From Aequorivita lipolytica (GTDB taxonomy: Bacteria; Bacteroidota; Bacteroidia; Flavobacteriales; Flavobacteriaceae), in contig NZ_VORU01000014.1 of NCBI RefSeq assembly GCF_007997135.1, positions 1 through 64,000 on the forward strand: DNA of 64,000 bases. Reading direction: 5' to 3'. Shown one piece after another: positions 16,437 to 26,438 of the stretch; the first letter of the stretch is position 1, and each line of letters opens with the position of its first letter. Made by a program: the position numbers and the translations under genes. The notes under the pieces are model-generated. The model ran no database searches, had not been told where the DNA came from, and was given only the letters and a program-made list of their open reading frames with translations.

Positions 16437-16967
16437 ATGAAATTACTTTTCACTTTTATATTCTCCCTTTTACTTTTCCCGCAGCACAATGCTGAAAAAA
16501 TTCTATGGAAGGAAAATCAAAAACTTTCGTGGGAGGATTTCCGCGGTAAACCTTTGCGAAGCGCAAGTTTTGTAGCAAGCACGAATACTGGCATCAGTTT
16601 TCAGTATTCCTACTCCATGAAAAACGGAGACATGAAAGTGGAATATTCCGTTGAAAGCTTTTTCAATCCTGAGGGTTCGTGGTATTTAAAGGAAAGAGTT
16701 ACAAACTATATTTTAAAACACGAGCAAGCACATTTTGATATTTCGGAATTGCACGCAAGAATGCTTCAGAAAAACCTAGCGGGAAAGAAATTCTCAAAAA
16801 ATATTAAATCTGAAATCGAGGGCATCTACAAGCAAGTGGAACAAAAAAGAAGGGCAATGCAGACTAAATTTGACTCAGAGAGCGATCATTCCAGAAACGA
16901 AGCGAAAGAAGCTTTTTGGCAGAAATATATAGCCCAACAACTCGCCGAATATGAATCTTGGAAGTAA
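16437..16967 (+). CDS. DUF922-type secreted protein, putative metalloprotease
   Basis: A 176-residue protein with an N-terminal signal (MKLLFTFIFSLLLFPQHNA). The mature part starts with the DUF922-typical ILWKENQKLSWEDFRGKP and contains LKHEQAHFDISELHARM, an HExxH-like metal site followed by a downstream acidic helix. By family knowledge it is a small putative zinc protease of the periplasm; activity has not been shown for it. A C-terminal coiled-coil-like helix (YKQVEQKRRAMQTKFD) follows. The last 17 bp overlap the next gene in another frame. Confidence 0.8.
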   Translation: MKLLFTFIFSLLLFPQHNAEKILWKENQKLSWEDFRGKPLRSASFVASTNTGISFQYSYSMKNGDMKVEYSVESFFNPEGSWYLKERVTNYILKHEQAHFDISELHARMLQKNLAGKKFSKNIKSEIEGIYKQVEQKRRAMQTKFDSESDHSRNEAKEAFWQKYIAQQLAEYESWK

Positions 16968-17181
16968 ACCAGACCCAAACCACTTAGTGGAACTCGCAAA
17001 CTACAAAATGCCCTTCGGAAAATACGAAGGCTATTATTTGGCAAACATCCCTGAATATTACTTTGTGTGGTTCAAACAAAAAGGCTTCCCCGAAGGAAAA
17101 CTGGGCAGGATGATGGCTGAAATGTTTGAGTTGAAACTTAATGGGCTTGAAGGTTTAGTTCAAAAGCTAATTAAGAAGTAG
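16951..17181 (+). CDS. DUF3820 family protein
   Basis: A 76-residue protein with the DUF3820 core YKMPFGKYEGYYLANIPEYY and VWFKQKGFPEGKLGRMM. The family is widespread in gammaproteobacteria and Bacteroidota, sometimes labelled putative quorum-sensing-regulated virulence factor, without a proven function. The ATG lies inside the end of the DUF922 gene, so translation is probably coupled. A heptad repeat tract begins with the last base of its stop codon. Confidence 0.85.
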   Translation: MNLGSKPDPNHLVELANYKMPFGKYEGYYLANIPEYYFVWFKQKGFPEGKLGRMMAEMFELKLNGLEGLVQKLIKK

Positions 17182-17284
17182 CTGAAAGCTGTAGGCTGTA
17201 GGCTTTAAGCTTTAGGCTGTAGGCTCTAAGCTTTAAACATTTAAACACATAAACTTATAAACATTTAAACACCTAAACTCATAA
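17181..17284 (+). repeat. heptad then octad word tract
   Basis: Eight heptads in perfect phase (consensus GCTnTAR; 17181-17236) switch with no gap to six octads (consensus ACnnnTAA; 17237-17284). The tract fills the gap between the DUF3820 stop and the TTG start of the methyltransferase. Confidence 0.85.
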
Positions 17285-17293
17285 ACCATAAAT

Positions 17294-17938
17294 TTGAAAA
17301 AACTAATAAGCTACATCTGGCCAACCACCCGCCGTTTTTCTTCGGAAATAAATGGAACGCTTGAAGTAACCTATATTAATGGCAAAAAAGTTTTGGATAC
17401 CGAAAATGCGAATTACTCCTACGGTTCGCTTCAAAAGATTTTGGAGATTGGCTTAACAAAAGTTGATTTAAAGTCGGTTGAAAACCTACTGCTTTTAGGA
17501 ATGGGCGGCGGAAGTGTTATAAATTCCTTGAAAAAAATGGGTTTTTACGAAGTGATTTTTGCAGTTGAACTAGACCCAGAGATTATCAAAATCGCAAAGA
17601 ATGAATTTAATATTAAAGAAGCTGGAAATTTAATAATCATTCAAGCAAACGCAGCAAAGTATGTTAAAAACTGTGCTGAAAAATTTCAACTTATAATTAT
17701 TGATCTTTTCATCGACATCAAAGTACCTACTATTTTTTATGGAAAAGAATTCTGTGAAAATGTTTCAAACCTTTTGGATAGTGACGGTTCAATAATTTTT
17801 AACGTAGGTATAAACCTTGAAAAGAAACCTGATACAGTTCAAACAATAATATCACATTTCGGCAATGATTTTGAGTTTCAAGTTTTACCGAAAGTTAATA
17901 GGACGAATACTTTGCTTATTGGAAAGAAATTGAAGTAA
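17294..17938 (+). CDS. spermidine-synthase-like methyltransferase
   Basis: A 214-residue class I SAM-fold protein. SAM-type motif I is LLLLGMGGGSVINSLKKMG, the acidic motif is FAVELDPEIIKIAKNEF, and LIIIDLFID is motif post-II. The overall pattern (NGTLEVTYINGKKVLDTENA, then NYSYGSLQKILEIGL) is that of spermidine-synthase-like proteins without the polyamine-binding N-domain, common in Flavobacteriia. The start is TTG at 17294: an in-frame TAA at 17282 rules out a longer frame and no ATG occurs before motif I. Substrate unknown. Confidence 0.75.
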   Translation: MKKLISYIWPTTRRFSSEINGTLEVTYINGKKVLDTENANYSYGSLQKILEIGLTKVDLKSVENLLLLGMGGGSVINSLKKMGFYEVIFAVELDPEIIKIAKNEFNIKEAGNLIIIQANAAKYVKNCAEKFQLIIIDLFIDIKVPTIFYGKEFCENVSNLLDSDGSIIFNVGINLEKKPDTVQTIISHFGNDFEFQVLPKVNRTNTLLIGKKLK

Positions 17939-17961
17939 TGAACTAATTTTCCAAGCTTCAA

Positions 17962-17989
17962 TTAACAGCTAACATTTAACCATTAACTT
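17962..17989 (+). repeat. short heptad tract before pyrG
   Basis: Four 7-bp units in phase: TTAACAG, CTAACAT, TTAACCA, TTAACTT (consensus YTAACnn). They lie 25 bp before the pyrG -7 box. Confidence 0.6.
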
Positions 17990-18008
17990 TTCCTCCTTTC
18001 CACAATAA

Positions 18009-19673
<1,665 letters not shown>

Positions 19674-19739
19674 GACAATTTGACGCAATTCTGAAAGAGG
19701 CGGGATTATTGCCCTGCCACATAAAAATTAACGATAACA

Positions 19740-19747
19740 TACTTTTG
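19740..19747 (+). promoter_or_regulatory. -7 promoter box for yidC
   Basis: TACTTTTG, 26 bp before ATG 19774. Confidence 0.65.
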
Positions 19748-19773
19748 AAACAGTTCAAAAGAAGAAATAAAAG

Positions 19774-21660
19774 ATGGAACAAAAGAAATTCGACTTAAAC
19801 TCACTCGTAGGTTTTTTATTAATCGGTGGAATCCTAATATGGATGCTGTATCTCAACAAACCCTCCGAAGAAGAACTTCAAGCTGAAAAAGCAAAAACCG
19901 AAGCCGCCGCAAAACAAGAGGCAGAAGCTGAAAAAGGAAAGCAGGACATAACACTTGCACAAGCAACCGCTGATACAATGGATGCCGTAAAACCTGGTGA
20001 TTCATTGGCTTTTGAACAATTGAAAAACAAACTTGGTTCTTTTGCATATTCGGGAACACTTCCTTCGGCAACAGAAGAAACAACGGTTTTTGAAAACGAT
20101 GTGCTTTATTTGAAAGTAAGTAATAAAGGCGGTTACATAACCGAAGCGCTTCTTAAGAATTTCCACAAATATGATTCTGTTCCTATTTATTTAATAAAAG
20201 ACGGTAACGCTTCATTAAATCTTCAGTTTTCAGCAGAAAACAGAACCTTAAATACACAAGATTTATATTTTGAACCTACGTTGAGCCAAAATGGTGATGA
20301 CCAAGTGCTCTCCATGAAGCTGAAAACTTCAGAAAACGGGTTTATTGAATACCGCTATACACTCCATCCTGGCGAATATATGATGGATTTTAGCATCAAT
20401 AGCCAAGGCTTGGACGGTGTTATCAATACTTCGCAGCCAATGTATCTTGATTGGCAATTGAAAGGATATCGCCACGCAAAAAGTATTTCATATGAAAATC
20501 GCTACTCGCGCTTGACGTATGAATACGATGATGAAAAACACTCAAAACTTTCTCCTTCGGGCGAAGATGAAGAACTGGAAAAAGACGTTACTTGGATGAA
20601 CTTCCGCCAGCATTTCTTCAGCTCTATGTTGCTTACAGACACTCCATTTAAAGAAGTGAAACTTACTTCTGTAGATTTGGTGAAAGACGAAGAAATAGAT
20701 ACAACCTTTACCAAACAATACGGAGCAAAAATACTTTTGGAGCCAAAGAATGGTGCGTTGGCGTACGACATGAATATGTATTACGGGCCGTCTGACTATC
20801 AGATTTTCAAAAAATACGGTCGCAATCTTGATGAGGCAATGCCATTGGGATGGGGAATTTTTGGGGTGATAAATAAATACATCATCATTCCATTGTTTGC
20901 ATTTTTAACTGACTTTTTACCTGCTGGAATTGCCATTATTGTTTTAACAATTCTTATAAAGCTAATGCTTTCGCCAGTTCAATACAAACAGTATTTGGCG
21001 CAAGCAAAAATGAAGGTCTTGAAACCAGAACTGGACGAAATTAAAGAAAAGCACAAAGGCAACAGCCTGAAAATACAACAAGAAACCATGAAAGTGCAAA
21101 ACTCTGCCGGCGCCAGTCCGCTGAAGGGTTGTTTGCCAGCTTTACTGCAGATTCCGGTGTTTTATGCGCTCTTTACGTTTTTCCCTTCGGCGTTTGATTT
21201 AAGGCAGAAAAGTTTCCTATGGGCAGACGATCTTTCCAGTTATGATACGATTGCGGAATTACCTTTCCACATTCCGTTCTATGGAGACCACGTGAGCTTG
21301 TTCCCTATTTTGGCTTCCATCGCCATCTTTGTTTATATGATGATGACAATGGGCCAAAGCATGCAACAAACCCAACAACCGGGAATGCCAAACATGAAAT
21401 TTCTTATGTATCTTTCTCCGCTGTTTATGTTGGTGTTCTTCAACAATTACGCGAGTGGACTTTCGCTTTATTATTTCATTTCAAACTTAATTACTATCGG
21501 AATTATGCTTGTGATAAAAAACTTCATTATTGATGAAGATAAGGTTCACGCTAAAATTCAGATAAAAAAAGCAAAGCCTAAAAAGCAAAACAAGTTTCAG
21601 CGCAAAATGGCTGAAATGATGGAACAGGCTGAACAGCAGAAAAAAGTGGGGAAAAAATAA
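19774..21660 (+). CDS. yidC: YidC membrane protein insertase
   Basis: A 628-residue inner-membrane insertase that helps fold and insert membrane proteins with or without SecYEG. One N-terminal helix (FDLNSLVGFLLIGGILIWML) is followed by a charged linker and the large periplasmic beta-sandwich (about 90-350). The conserved C-terminal core begins WGIFGVINKYIIIPLF, with IVLTILIKLMLSPVQYKQY, GCLPALLQIPVFYALFTFF and the last helices up to about 590. The tail is basic (KKAKPKKQNKFQRKMAE), as usual for ribosome contact. The order pyrG-yidC-MORN protein-mnmA is familiar from Flavobacteriaceae. Confidence 0.96.
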   Translation: MEQKKFDLNSLVGFLLIGGILIWMLYLNKPSEEELQAEKAKTEAAAKQEAEAEKGKQDITLAQATADTMDAVKPGDSLAFEQLKNKLGSFAYSGTLPSATEETTVFENDVLYLKVSNKGGYITEALLKNFHKYDSVPIYLIKDGNASLNLQFSAENRTLNTQDLYFEPTLSQNGDDQVLSMKLKTSENGFIEYRYTLHPGEYMMDFSINSQGLDGVINTSQPMYLDWQLKGYRHAKSISYENRYSRLTYEYDDEKHSKLSPSGEDEELEKDVTWMNFRQHFFSSMLLTDTPFKEVKLTSVDLVKDEEIDTTFTKQYGAKILLEPKNGALAYDMNMYYGPSDYQIFKKYGRNLDEAMPLGWGIFGVINKYIIIPLFAFLTDFLPAGIAIIVLTILIKLMLSPVQYKQYLAQAKMKVLKPELDEIKEKHKGNSLKIQQETMKVQNSAGASPLKGCLPALLQIPVFYALFTFFPSAFDLRQKSFLWADDLSSYDTIAELPFHIPFYGDHVSLFPILASIAIFVYMMMTMGQSMQQTQQPGMPNMKFLMYLSPLFMLVFFNNYASGLSLYYFISNLITIGIMLVIKNFIIDEDKVHAKIQIKKAKPKKQNKFQRKMAEMMEQAEQQKKVGKK

Positions 21661-21669
21661 AATTTTTAT

Positions 21670-21704
21670 AAGCGCTGGAAGTTTCTTGAACTATTCCAGC
21701 GCTT
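21670..21704 (+). other. strong hairpin after yidC
   Basis: A perfect 11-bp stem (AAGCGCTGGAA / TTCCAGCGCTT) directly after the yidC stop. It lacks a T-run on either side, so it may stabilise the mRNA 3' end rather than act as a classical terminator. Confidence 0.6.
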
Positions 21705-21729
21705 AAAATAGAATGCGAATCCGAACGTT

Positions 21730-21737
21730 TACTTTTG
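21730..21737 (+). promoter_or_regulatory. -7 promoter box for the MORN-like gene
   Basis: TACTTTTG, 21 bp before ATG 21759. Confidence 0.65.
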
Positions 21738-21758
21738 AAGTAAGTTAATACTTCTGAA

Positions 21759-22448
21759 ATGATAAAAATTGCTTTCATCTTCTTTTTAGTTACAAGCCTC
21801 TGCTCCGTTAGTGTTTTTTCACAAAGTGAAATAAACCAAACAGATGCGCAGGGAAAGCGACATGGCATTTGGAAAAAAACATTTGATGGAACCAATCAAC
21901 TTCGGTACGAAGGTACTTTTGAGCACGGGAAGGAAGTGGGCGAGTTTAAATTTTATTGTGAAGATTGCAAGAGTCAGCCTATGGTTACTAAAATCTTCAA
22001 CAGTAAAGACAATAGTGCAGAAGTAAAATATTTCACAGTAAAAGGGAAGTTGGTTAGCGAAGGAAAAATGCAGGACAAAGACCGCATTGGTGAATGGGTC
22101 TATTATCACGAAAAGTCTAAAAACGTAATGACACGCGAAAATTACGTAAATGGAAAGCTGGACGGAAAATTGATTACCTACTACCCCAACGGAAAAACCA
22201 CTCAAGAAACCACCTATAAAAACGGTATAAAAGAAGGAGAAGATAATTACTACTCACCCGATGGCGTACTGCTTAAAAAATTACTTTACACCAATAATGA
22301 GCTTCAAGGTCCTGCAACATATTATGACGCTTATGGGAAGGTGGTGATTGAAGGGTTTTATAAAGAAGGTAAAAAACACGGACTTTGGAAATACTACAAA
22401 GACGAAAAAGTTATTTTAGAAGAAACCTACCCAAAAAAAGATAATTAA
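21759..22448 (+). CDS. secreted MORN-variant (YwqK-like) repeat protein
   Basis: A 229-residue protein with a signal peptide (MIKIAFIFFLVTSLCSVSVFS). The rest is made of about seven MORN-variant repeats of 20-25 residues with the pattern G-x-R-x-G-x-W-x-x-Y: GKRHGIWKKTF, GKEVGEFKFY, DRIGEWVYYHEK, GKLDGKLITYYPNG, IKEGEDNYYSPDG, ELQGPATYYDAYG, GKKHGLWKYYKDEK. Such proteins are often labelled 'toxin-antitoxin system YwqK family antitoxin', but nothing here supports a toxin-antitoxin role; a surface or periplasmic scaffold is more likely. Confidence 0.82.
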   Translation: MIKIAFIFFLVTSLCSVSVFSQSEINQTDAQGKRHGIWKKTFDGTNQLRYEGTFEHGKEVGEFKFYCEDCKSQPMVTKIFNSKDNSAEVKYFTVKGKLVSEGKMQDKDRIGEWVYYHEKSKNVMTRENYVNGKLDGKLITYYPNGKTTQETTYKNGIKEGEDNYYSPDGVLLKKLLYTNNELQGPATYYDAYGKVVIEGFYKEGKKHGLWKYYKDEKVILEETYPKKDN

Positions 22449-22506
22449 TAAGTCTTTCGGGTAAGGTAGCAAACAATCTCCCGACAGTTATATTCAAAAA
22501 GTCTTT

Positions 22507-22514
22507 TACCTTTG
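22507..22514 (+). promoter_or_regulatory. -7 promoter box for mnmA
   Basis: TACCTTTG, 17 bp before ATG 22532. Confidence 0.65.
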
Positions 22515-22531
22515 CACACACTTAAATTTTT

Positions 22532-23764
22532 ATGCAAAAACGAGTAGTTGTCGGCCTCAGTGGCGGCGTAGATTCCAGCGTTGCAGCCTATCTCTTGAAA
22601 GAGCAGGGCTATGACGTTATTGGTCTTTTTATGAAGAATTGGCACGATGATTCTGTAACAATTTCTGACGAATGCCCGTGGCTTGAAGACAGCAACGATG
22701 CTATGCTCGTAGCTGAAAAACTGGGCATTCCGTTTCAAACGGTAGATTTAAGCGAACAATATAAAGAGCGCATTGTTAACTATATGTTTCGCGAATACCA
22801 AATGGGCCGCACGCCAAACCCGGATGTGCTTTGCAACCGCGAAATAAAGTTTGATGTTTTTATGAAAATTGCCCTCAATTTGGGAGCAGATTTTGTGGCA
22901 ACCGGGCATTATTGCAGAAAAGGCACTTCGACACTTCCACAAGCTCAGCACGACGCTTCGCTCAGTGGCCAAAATGGTGAAACAAAAGAAATATATCATT
23001 TGTTAGCCGGTAAAGATCCCAACAAAGACCAATCGTATTTTCTTTGTCAACTTTCGCAAGAACAGCTTTCAAAAACCCTTTTCCCCATTGGAGAATTGTT
23101 GAAACCAGAAGTTAGAAAAATTGCTTCGGAACAAGGCTTAATTACCGCTGAAAAGCGAGATTCGCAAGGTTTGTGTTTCATCGGAAAAGTAAGACTTCCA
23201 GAGTTTCTTCAGCAGCAACTTGCGCCGAAAGATGGTGCCATTGTGGAAGTTCCTTCAGATTTTAAAGAATATAAAATGGAAACTCCAGATTTTACTTCCG
23301 AAGAAGAAAAACTAGAATATCTTTCCGCAAAGCATTCTTATTCAATTTGCGATGGCAAGCAGGTAGGAATTCACCACGGAGCACATTATTTTACAAACGG
23401 TCAGCGTAAAGGCTTGGCCGTTGGCGGAACTAAAGAACCCTTGTTTGTTATTGCAACAGATGTAGATGAAAACGTAATATATACAGGACAAGGCAAAGAT
23501 CATCCAGGTCTATATAGGCGCGGTCTTTTTGTTAAAAACGAAGAAATCCATTGGGTTCGCAAAGACTTAGAAATTGCCGAAGATGAGAAAATGGAAGTCA
23601 TGGCGCGAATCCGTTACAGGCAAGCATTAGAAAAAGCAACATTACACCGCACATTTTCCGGACTTTATGTTATATTTGACAAACCACAATCTGCCATAAC
23701 CGAAGGCCAGTTTGTTGCTTGGTACGACGGTTCTGAATTACTGGGAAGTGGTGTTATATCCTAA
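22532..23764 (+). CDS. mnmA: tRNA-specific 2-thiouridylase MnmA
   Basis: A 410-residue enzyme that thiolates U34 of Lys, Glu and Gln tRNAs. The ATP P-loop is [18 protein letters not shown] (about residues 4-21). The catalytic cysteines are in [15 protein letters not shown] (about 102) and [10 protein letters not shown] (about 215). [16 protein letters not shown] and [13 protein letters not shown] are family signatures. An extra segment at about residues 131-147, between the conserved ATGHYCRKG and [17 protein letters not shown], is encoded by a dispersed intergenic-type repeat (see 22921-22970), making the protein somewhat longer than usual. All catalytic residues remain, so the enzyme is probably active. 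Confidence 0.95.
   Translation: MQKRVVVGLSGGVDSSVAAYLLKEQGYDVIGLFMKNWHDDSVTISDECPWLEDSNDAMLVAEKLGIPFQTVDLSEQYKERIVNYMFREYQMGRTPNPDVLCNREIKFDVFMKIALNLGADFVATGHYCRKGTSTLPQAQHDASLSGQNGETKEIYHLLAGKDPNKDQSYFLCQLSQEQLSKTLFPIGELLKPEVRKIASEQGLITAEKRDSQGLCFIGKVRLPEFLQQQLAPKDGAIVEVPSDFKEYKMETPDFTSEEEKLEYLSAKHSYSICDGKQVGIHHGAHYFTNGQRKGLAVGGTKEPLFVIATDVDENVIYTGQGKDHPGLYRRGLFVKNEEIHWVRKDLEIAEDEKMEVMARIRYRQALEKATLHRTFSGLYVIFDKPQSAITEGQFVAWYDGSELLGSGVIS
22921..22970 (+). repeat. dispersed repeat inserted in frame inside mnmA
   Basis: The segment contains CACTTCGACA, CTTCCACAAGCTCAGCACGA and GCTTCGCTCAGTGGCC, the word pattern of an intergenic repeat of many Flavobacteriia (compare 45521-45541 and 53582-53606 here). 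It is translated as part of MnmA ([17 protein letters not shown]). Confidence 0.65.
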
Positions 23765-23773
23765 AAAAATTAT

Positions 23774-25408
23774 ATGATGAAAAAATTATCCCTATTATTT
23801 ATTGTTTTTGTTTCTACCTTAAGTTTTGCCCAAACCGAAGATGCACTGGTGTTTCTTGAATCTAAAGATCCTGCCGTGGTTTCAGCAGCTCTGGCAGCTC
23901 CCATAACCATTTTGACCCAAGCGGCTATTAATAGAAAAAATGCCCAAAGCATCGCAATAGACGAGCGCGACGTGCCTTTGAACGAAATTCAAAAAGCTGC
24001 AATTGAGGCTTCCGCAGGTATTAATGTACTTGCAAAATCTAAATGGTTGAATGCCGTTTACGTTCGCGGAACGGAGAACAACATCAACAATCTATTAAAC
24101 CTTTCTTTTGTTACAGATATTGAGTTTGCAGACAAGAGCTTGAACAGACCAACAGGAGGAAAACAGTTTACCAAAGATAAATTTGAAATTGAAAACCAAA
24201 CGGAATCCAGACCTGTCTATAACTACGGAAGTGCGGCCAACCAAACAGAAATGCTGAATGTAGATTATCTACATGAGAACGATTACACTGGGGAAGATAT
24301 TCTAGTAGCATTTATGGACAACGGATACCCGGGTGTTTTAAGTAATCCAGCTTATGCAACCCTTAGAAATGAAGGTAGATTATTGGGTTATTATGATTTT
24401 GTGGATCGTATTGAAAATCCAAATGGAACTGGAAGCCACGGTGCTGGAACCTTTAGTGATGCAGCAGGATTTTTGAACGGTCAGTTTGTTGGCACGGCTC
24501 CAGGTGCTTCTTACTACTTATACATTACGGAAGATGGAAATAGCGAATCTCCAGCAGAAGAAGCTTATTGGGTAGAAGCCTTGGAACGTTCAGACAGTTT
24601 GGGTGTTTATGTTACAAATACTTCCTTAGGCTATCAAGCTTTTGACAACCCTAGCTTTGACCACGATTATCCTGACTTAGACGGACTAACTACCATAGCA
24701 GCAAGAGGATCAAATATTGGTTTTGACAAAGGAATGATAAACGTTACTTCTGCTGGAAATGAAGGAAATGGTTTTGGAAAAGTAGGAACCCCCGCAGATG
24801 CAGCAGGTTCATTTACTATTGGTGCGGTTGATGAAGATGAAAATTATGTGAGTTTCAGTTCTCGCGGACCTAATGCCGCAGGTGTTATAAAGCCAGATGT
24901 GATGGCTAAAGGTCTTGATGCAGCAATAGTTAACCAAAACGGTAATGTAAGAACGGCAAGCGGAACTTCTTTTAGTTCGCCAATTACAGCTGGAGCAGTT
25001 GCTTCATTATGGAGCGCAGTTCCCAATTTGAAAAATGATGTAGTTATGCAAGCCATTCGCGAATCTGCTGATAGATTTAACAATCCTACGAACCAATATG
25101 GTTATGGCGTTCCGAATTTTGGTGATGCGTTAAACGCATTATTATTGCTAGGTACAGAGCAACAAATGCTAGACACCAATTTCGCTCTTTATCCAAACCC
25201 TGTAAGTACACAGATAAACATTTCTTTCCCGAAGTCTGCTGAAAACGCAGAATTTGCACTCTATAATGTTTTGGGCGAAAGAGTGCTGACAGCTAGAATA
25301 AGCTCACTGAAAAATAATGTTGATGTTTCTGCACTTTCCTCTGGAATGTACATTGCTTCCATTACATCAAACAACAAAACAACAAGCTATAAAATTATTA
25401 AAGAGTAG
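23774..25408 (+). CDS. secreted S8 subtilisin-like protease with T9SS sorting domain
   Basis: A 544-residue protein with a signal peptide (MKKLSLLFIVFVSTLSFAQ; Met1 or Met2 may start it). The S8 catalytic triad is Asp in EDILVAFMDNGYPG, His in GSHGAGTFSDAAG and Ser in SGTSFSSPITAGAVASLW. A C-terminal type A T9SS sorting domain (about 470-544) begins FALYPNPVSTQINISFP and ends TTSYKIIKE. The protein is therefore exported by Sec, moved across the outer membrane by the type IX system and released or anchored at the surface. The next gene starts on the last base of its stop codon. Confidence 0.92.
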   Translation: MMKKLSLLFIVFVSTLSFAQTEDALVFLESKDPAVVSAALAAPITILTQAAINRKNAQSIAIDERDVPLNEIQKAAIEASAGINVLAKSKWLNAVYVRGTENNINNLLNLSFVTDIEFADKSLNRPTGGKQFTKDKFEIENQTESRPVYNYGSAANQTEMLNVDYLHENDYTGEDILVAFMDNGYPGVLSNPAYATLRNEGRLLGYYDFVDRIENPNGTGSHGAGTFSDAAGFLNGQFVGTAPGASYYLYITEDGNSESPAEEAYWVEALERSDSLGVYVTNTSLGYQAFDNPSFDHDYPDLDGLTTIAARGSNIGFDKGMINVTSAGNEGNGFGKVGTPADAAGSFTIGAVDEDENYVSFSSRGPNAAGVIKPDVMAKGLDAAIVNQNGNVRTASGTSFSSPITAGAVASLWSAVPNLKNDVVMQAIRESADRFNNPTNQYGYGVPNFGDALNALLLLGTEQQMLDTNFALYPNPVSTQINISFPKSAENAEFALYNVLGERVLTARISSLKNNVDVSALSSGMYIASITSNNKTTSYKIIKE

Positions 25409-26349
25409 TGCAAAACCGGATTACCGAACTTTTTAATATTGAATATCCTATAATTCAAGCCGGAATGATTTGGAACAGCGGTTGGCGTCTAGCCTCCGCT
25501 GTTTCAAATTTTGGTGGCTTGGGTCTGCTGGGTGCGGGCTCTATGTATCCAGAAATTCTTCGGGAGCATATTTTGAAATGTAAAAAAGCTACTGATAAAC
25601 CTTTCGGCGTAAATGTGCCGATGCTTTACCCAGATATTGATAAAATAATTGATATCATTATTGAAGAAGGCGTGAAAATAGTTTTCACCTCAGCCGGAAA
25701 TCCAAAAACATATACTTCAAAACTGAAGGAACACGGAATTACTGTTGTCCACGTAGTTAGCAGTGTTAAATTTGCATTGAAAGCACAGGAAGCGGGAGTT
25801 GATGCGATAGTTGCTGAAGGTTTTGAAGCAGGCGGCCATAATGGGCGCGAAGAAACCACAACTTTCACATTAATTCCAATGGTAAAGGAACAATTGGAAA
25901 TTCCTTTAATAGCTGCTGGTGGAATTGCCACGGGTCGTGGTATGTTGGCCGCAATGGTTTTGGGTGCCGATGGCGTGCAAGTGGGAAGCCGCTTTGTAGC
26001 TTCGGAAGAAGCTTCATCACATCACGCTTTCAAGCAAATGGTGGTTGATGCTAAAGAAGGCGACACTCAGCTTACTTTAAAAGAACTGGCTCCTGTACGC
26101 ATGCTAAAAAATAAGTTTTTTGAAAGTGTAATACAGCTTTATACTACCAGCCCCACGAAGGAAGATCTTATAAAACATTTGGGGCGTGCCCGAGCCAAAC
26201 GAGGCATGTTTGAAGGCGATTTGGAAGAAGGGGAATTGGAAATCGGGCAAATAGCTGGGCTTATTCACGATATAAAACCTGCAGCTCAAATTCTAAAAGT
26301 TATGATTGAAGAATTTGAAACGGCCAAAAGAGAGGTTTCTGATCTTTAA
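25408..26349 (+). CDS. nitronate monooxygenase-like FMN enzyme
   Basis: A 313-residue TIM-barrel flavoprotein of the 2-nitropropane dioxygenase / nitronate monooxygenase family. Signatures are PIIQAGMIWNSGWRLASAVSN, GFEAGGHNGREETTTFTLIPM (with the active-site His) and LIAAGGIATGRGMLAAMVLGADGVQVGSRF (FMN phosphate binding). Start GTG 25408 overlaps the TAG of the protease gene by one base, and MQNRITELFNIEYPI is the family-typical N-terminus. Members oxidise alkyl nitronates or act as enoyl-ACP-reductase-like (FabK) enzymes; the real substrate is unclear. It ends at a strong bidirectional terminator. Confidence 0.87.
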   Translation: MQNRITELFNIEYPIIQAGMIWNSGWRLASAVSNFGGLGLLGAGSMYPEILREHILKCKKATDKPFGVNVPMLYPDIDKIIDIIIEEGVKIVFTSAGNPKTYTSKLKEHGITVVHVVSSVKFALKAQEAGVDAIVAEGFEAGGHNGREETTTFTLIPMVKEQLEIPLIAAGGIATGRGMLAAMVLGADGVQVGSRFVASEEASSHHAFKQMVVDAKEGDTQLTLKELAPVRMLKNKFFESVIQLYTTSPTKEDLIKHLGRARAKRGMFEGDLEEGELEIGQIAGLIHDIKPAAQILKVMIEEFETAKREVSDL

Positions 26350-26384
26350 TTTGTTTTTAAGCTTATTAAAAAACCTGAATTTAA

Positions 26385-26421
26385 AAAACCCTTCCGAACT
26401 TAATCGGAAGGGTTTTCTTTT
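26385..26421. terminator. bidirectional terminator between convergent genes
   Basis: A perfect 13-bp stem (AAAACCCTTCCGA at 26385-26397, TCGGAAGGGTTTT at 26404-26416) with loop ACTTAA and T/A-runs on both sides. It serves the nitronate-monooxygenase-like gene and the M36 protease gene. Confidence 0.9.
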
Positions 26422-26438
26422 AAAATAAAACCGAATGC

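Noticed and set aside
17181-17284. CRISPR-like array
   Set aside because: Units are 7-8 bp without spacers of constant length, and there are no cas genes.
21670-21704. Intrinsic terminator of yidC
   Set aside because: The hairpin is perfect but no T-run follows on either strand, so it is listed only as a hairpin.
21759-22448. Antitoxin of a toxin-antitoxin system
   Set aside because: The usual database label for YwqK-like proteins, but here it is a secreted MORN-repeat protein with no toxin partner.
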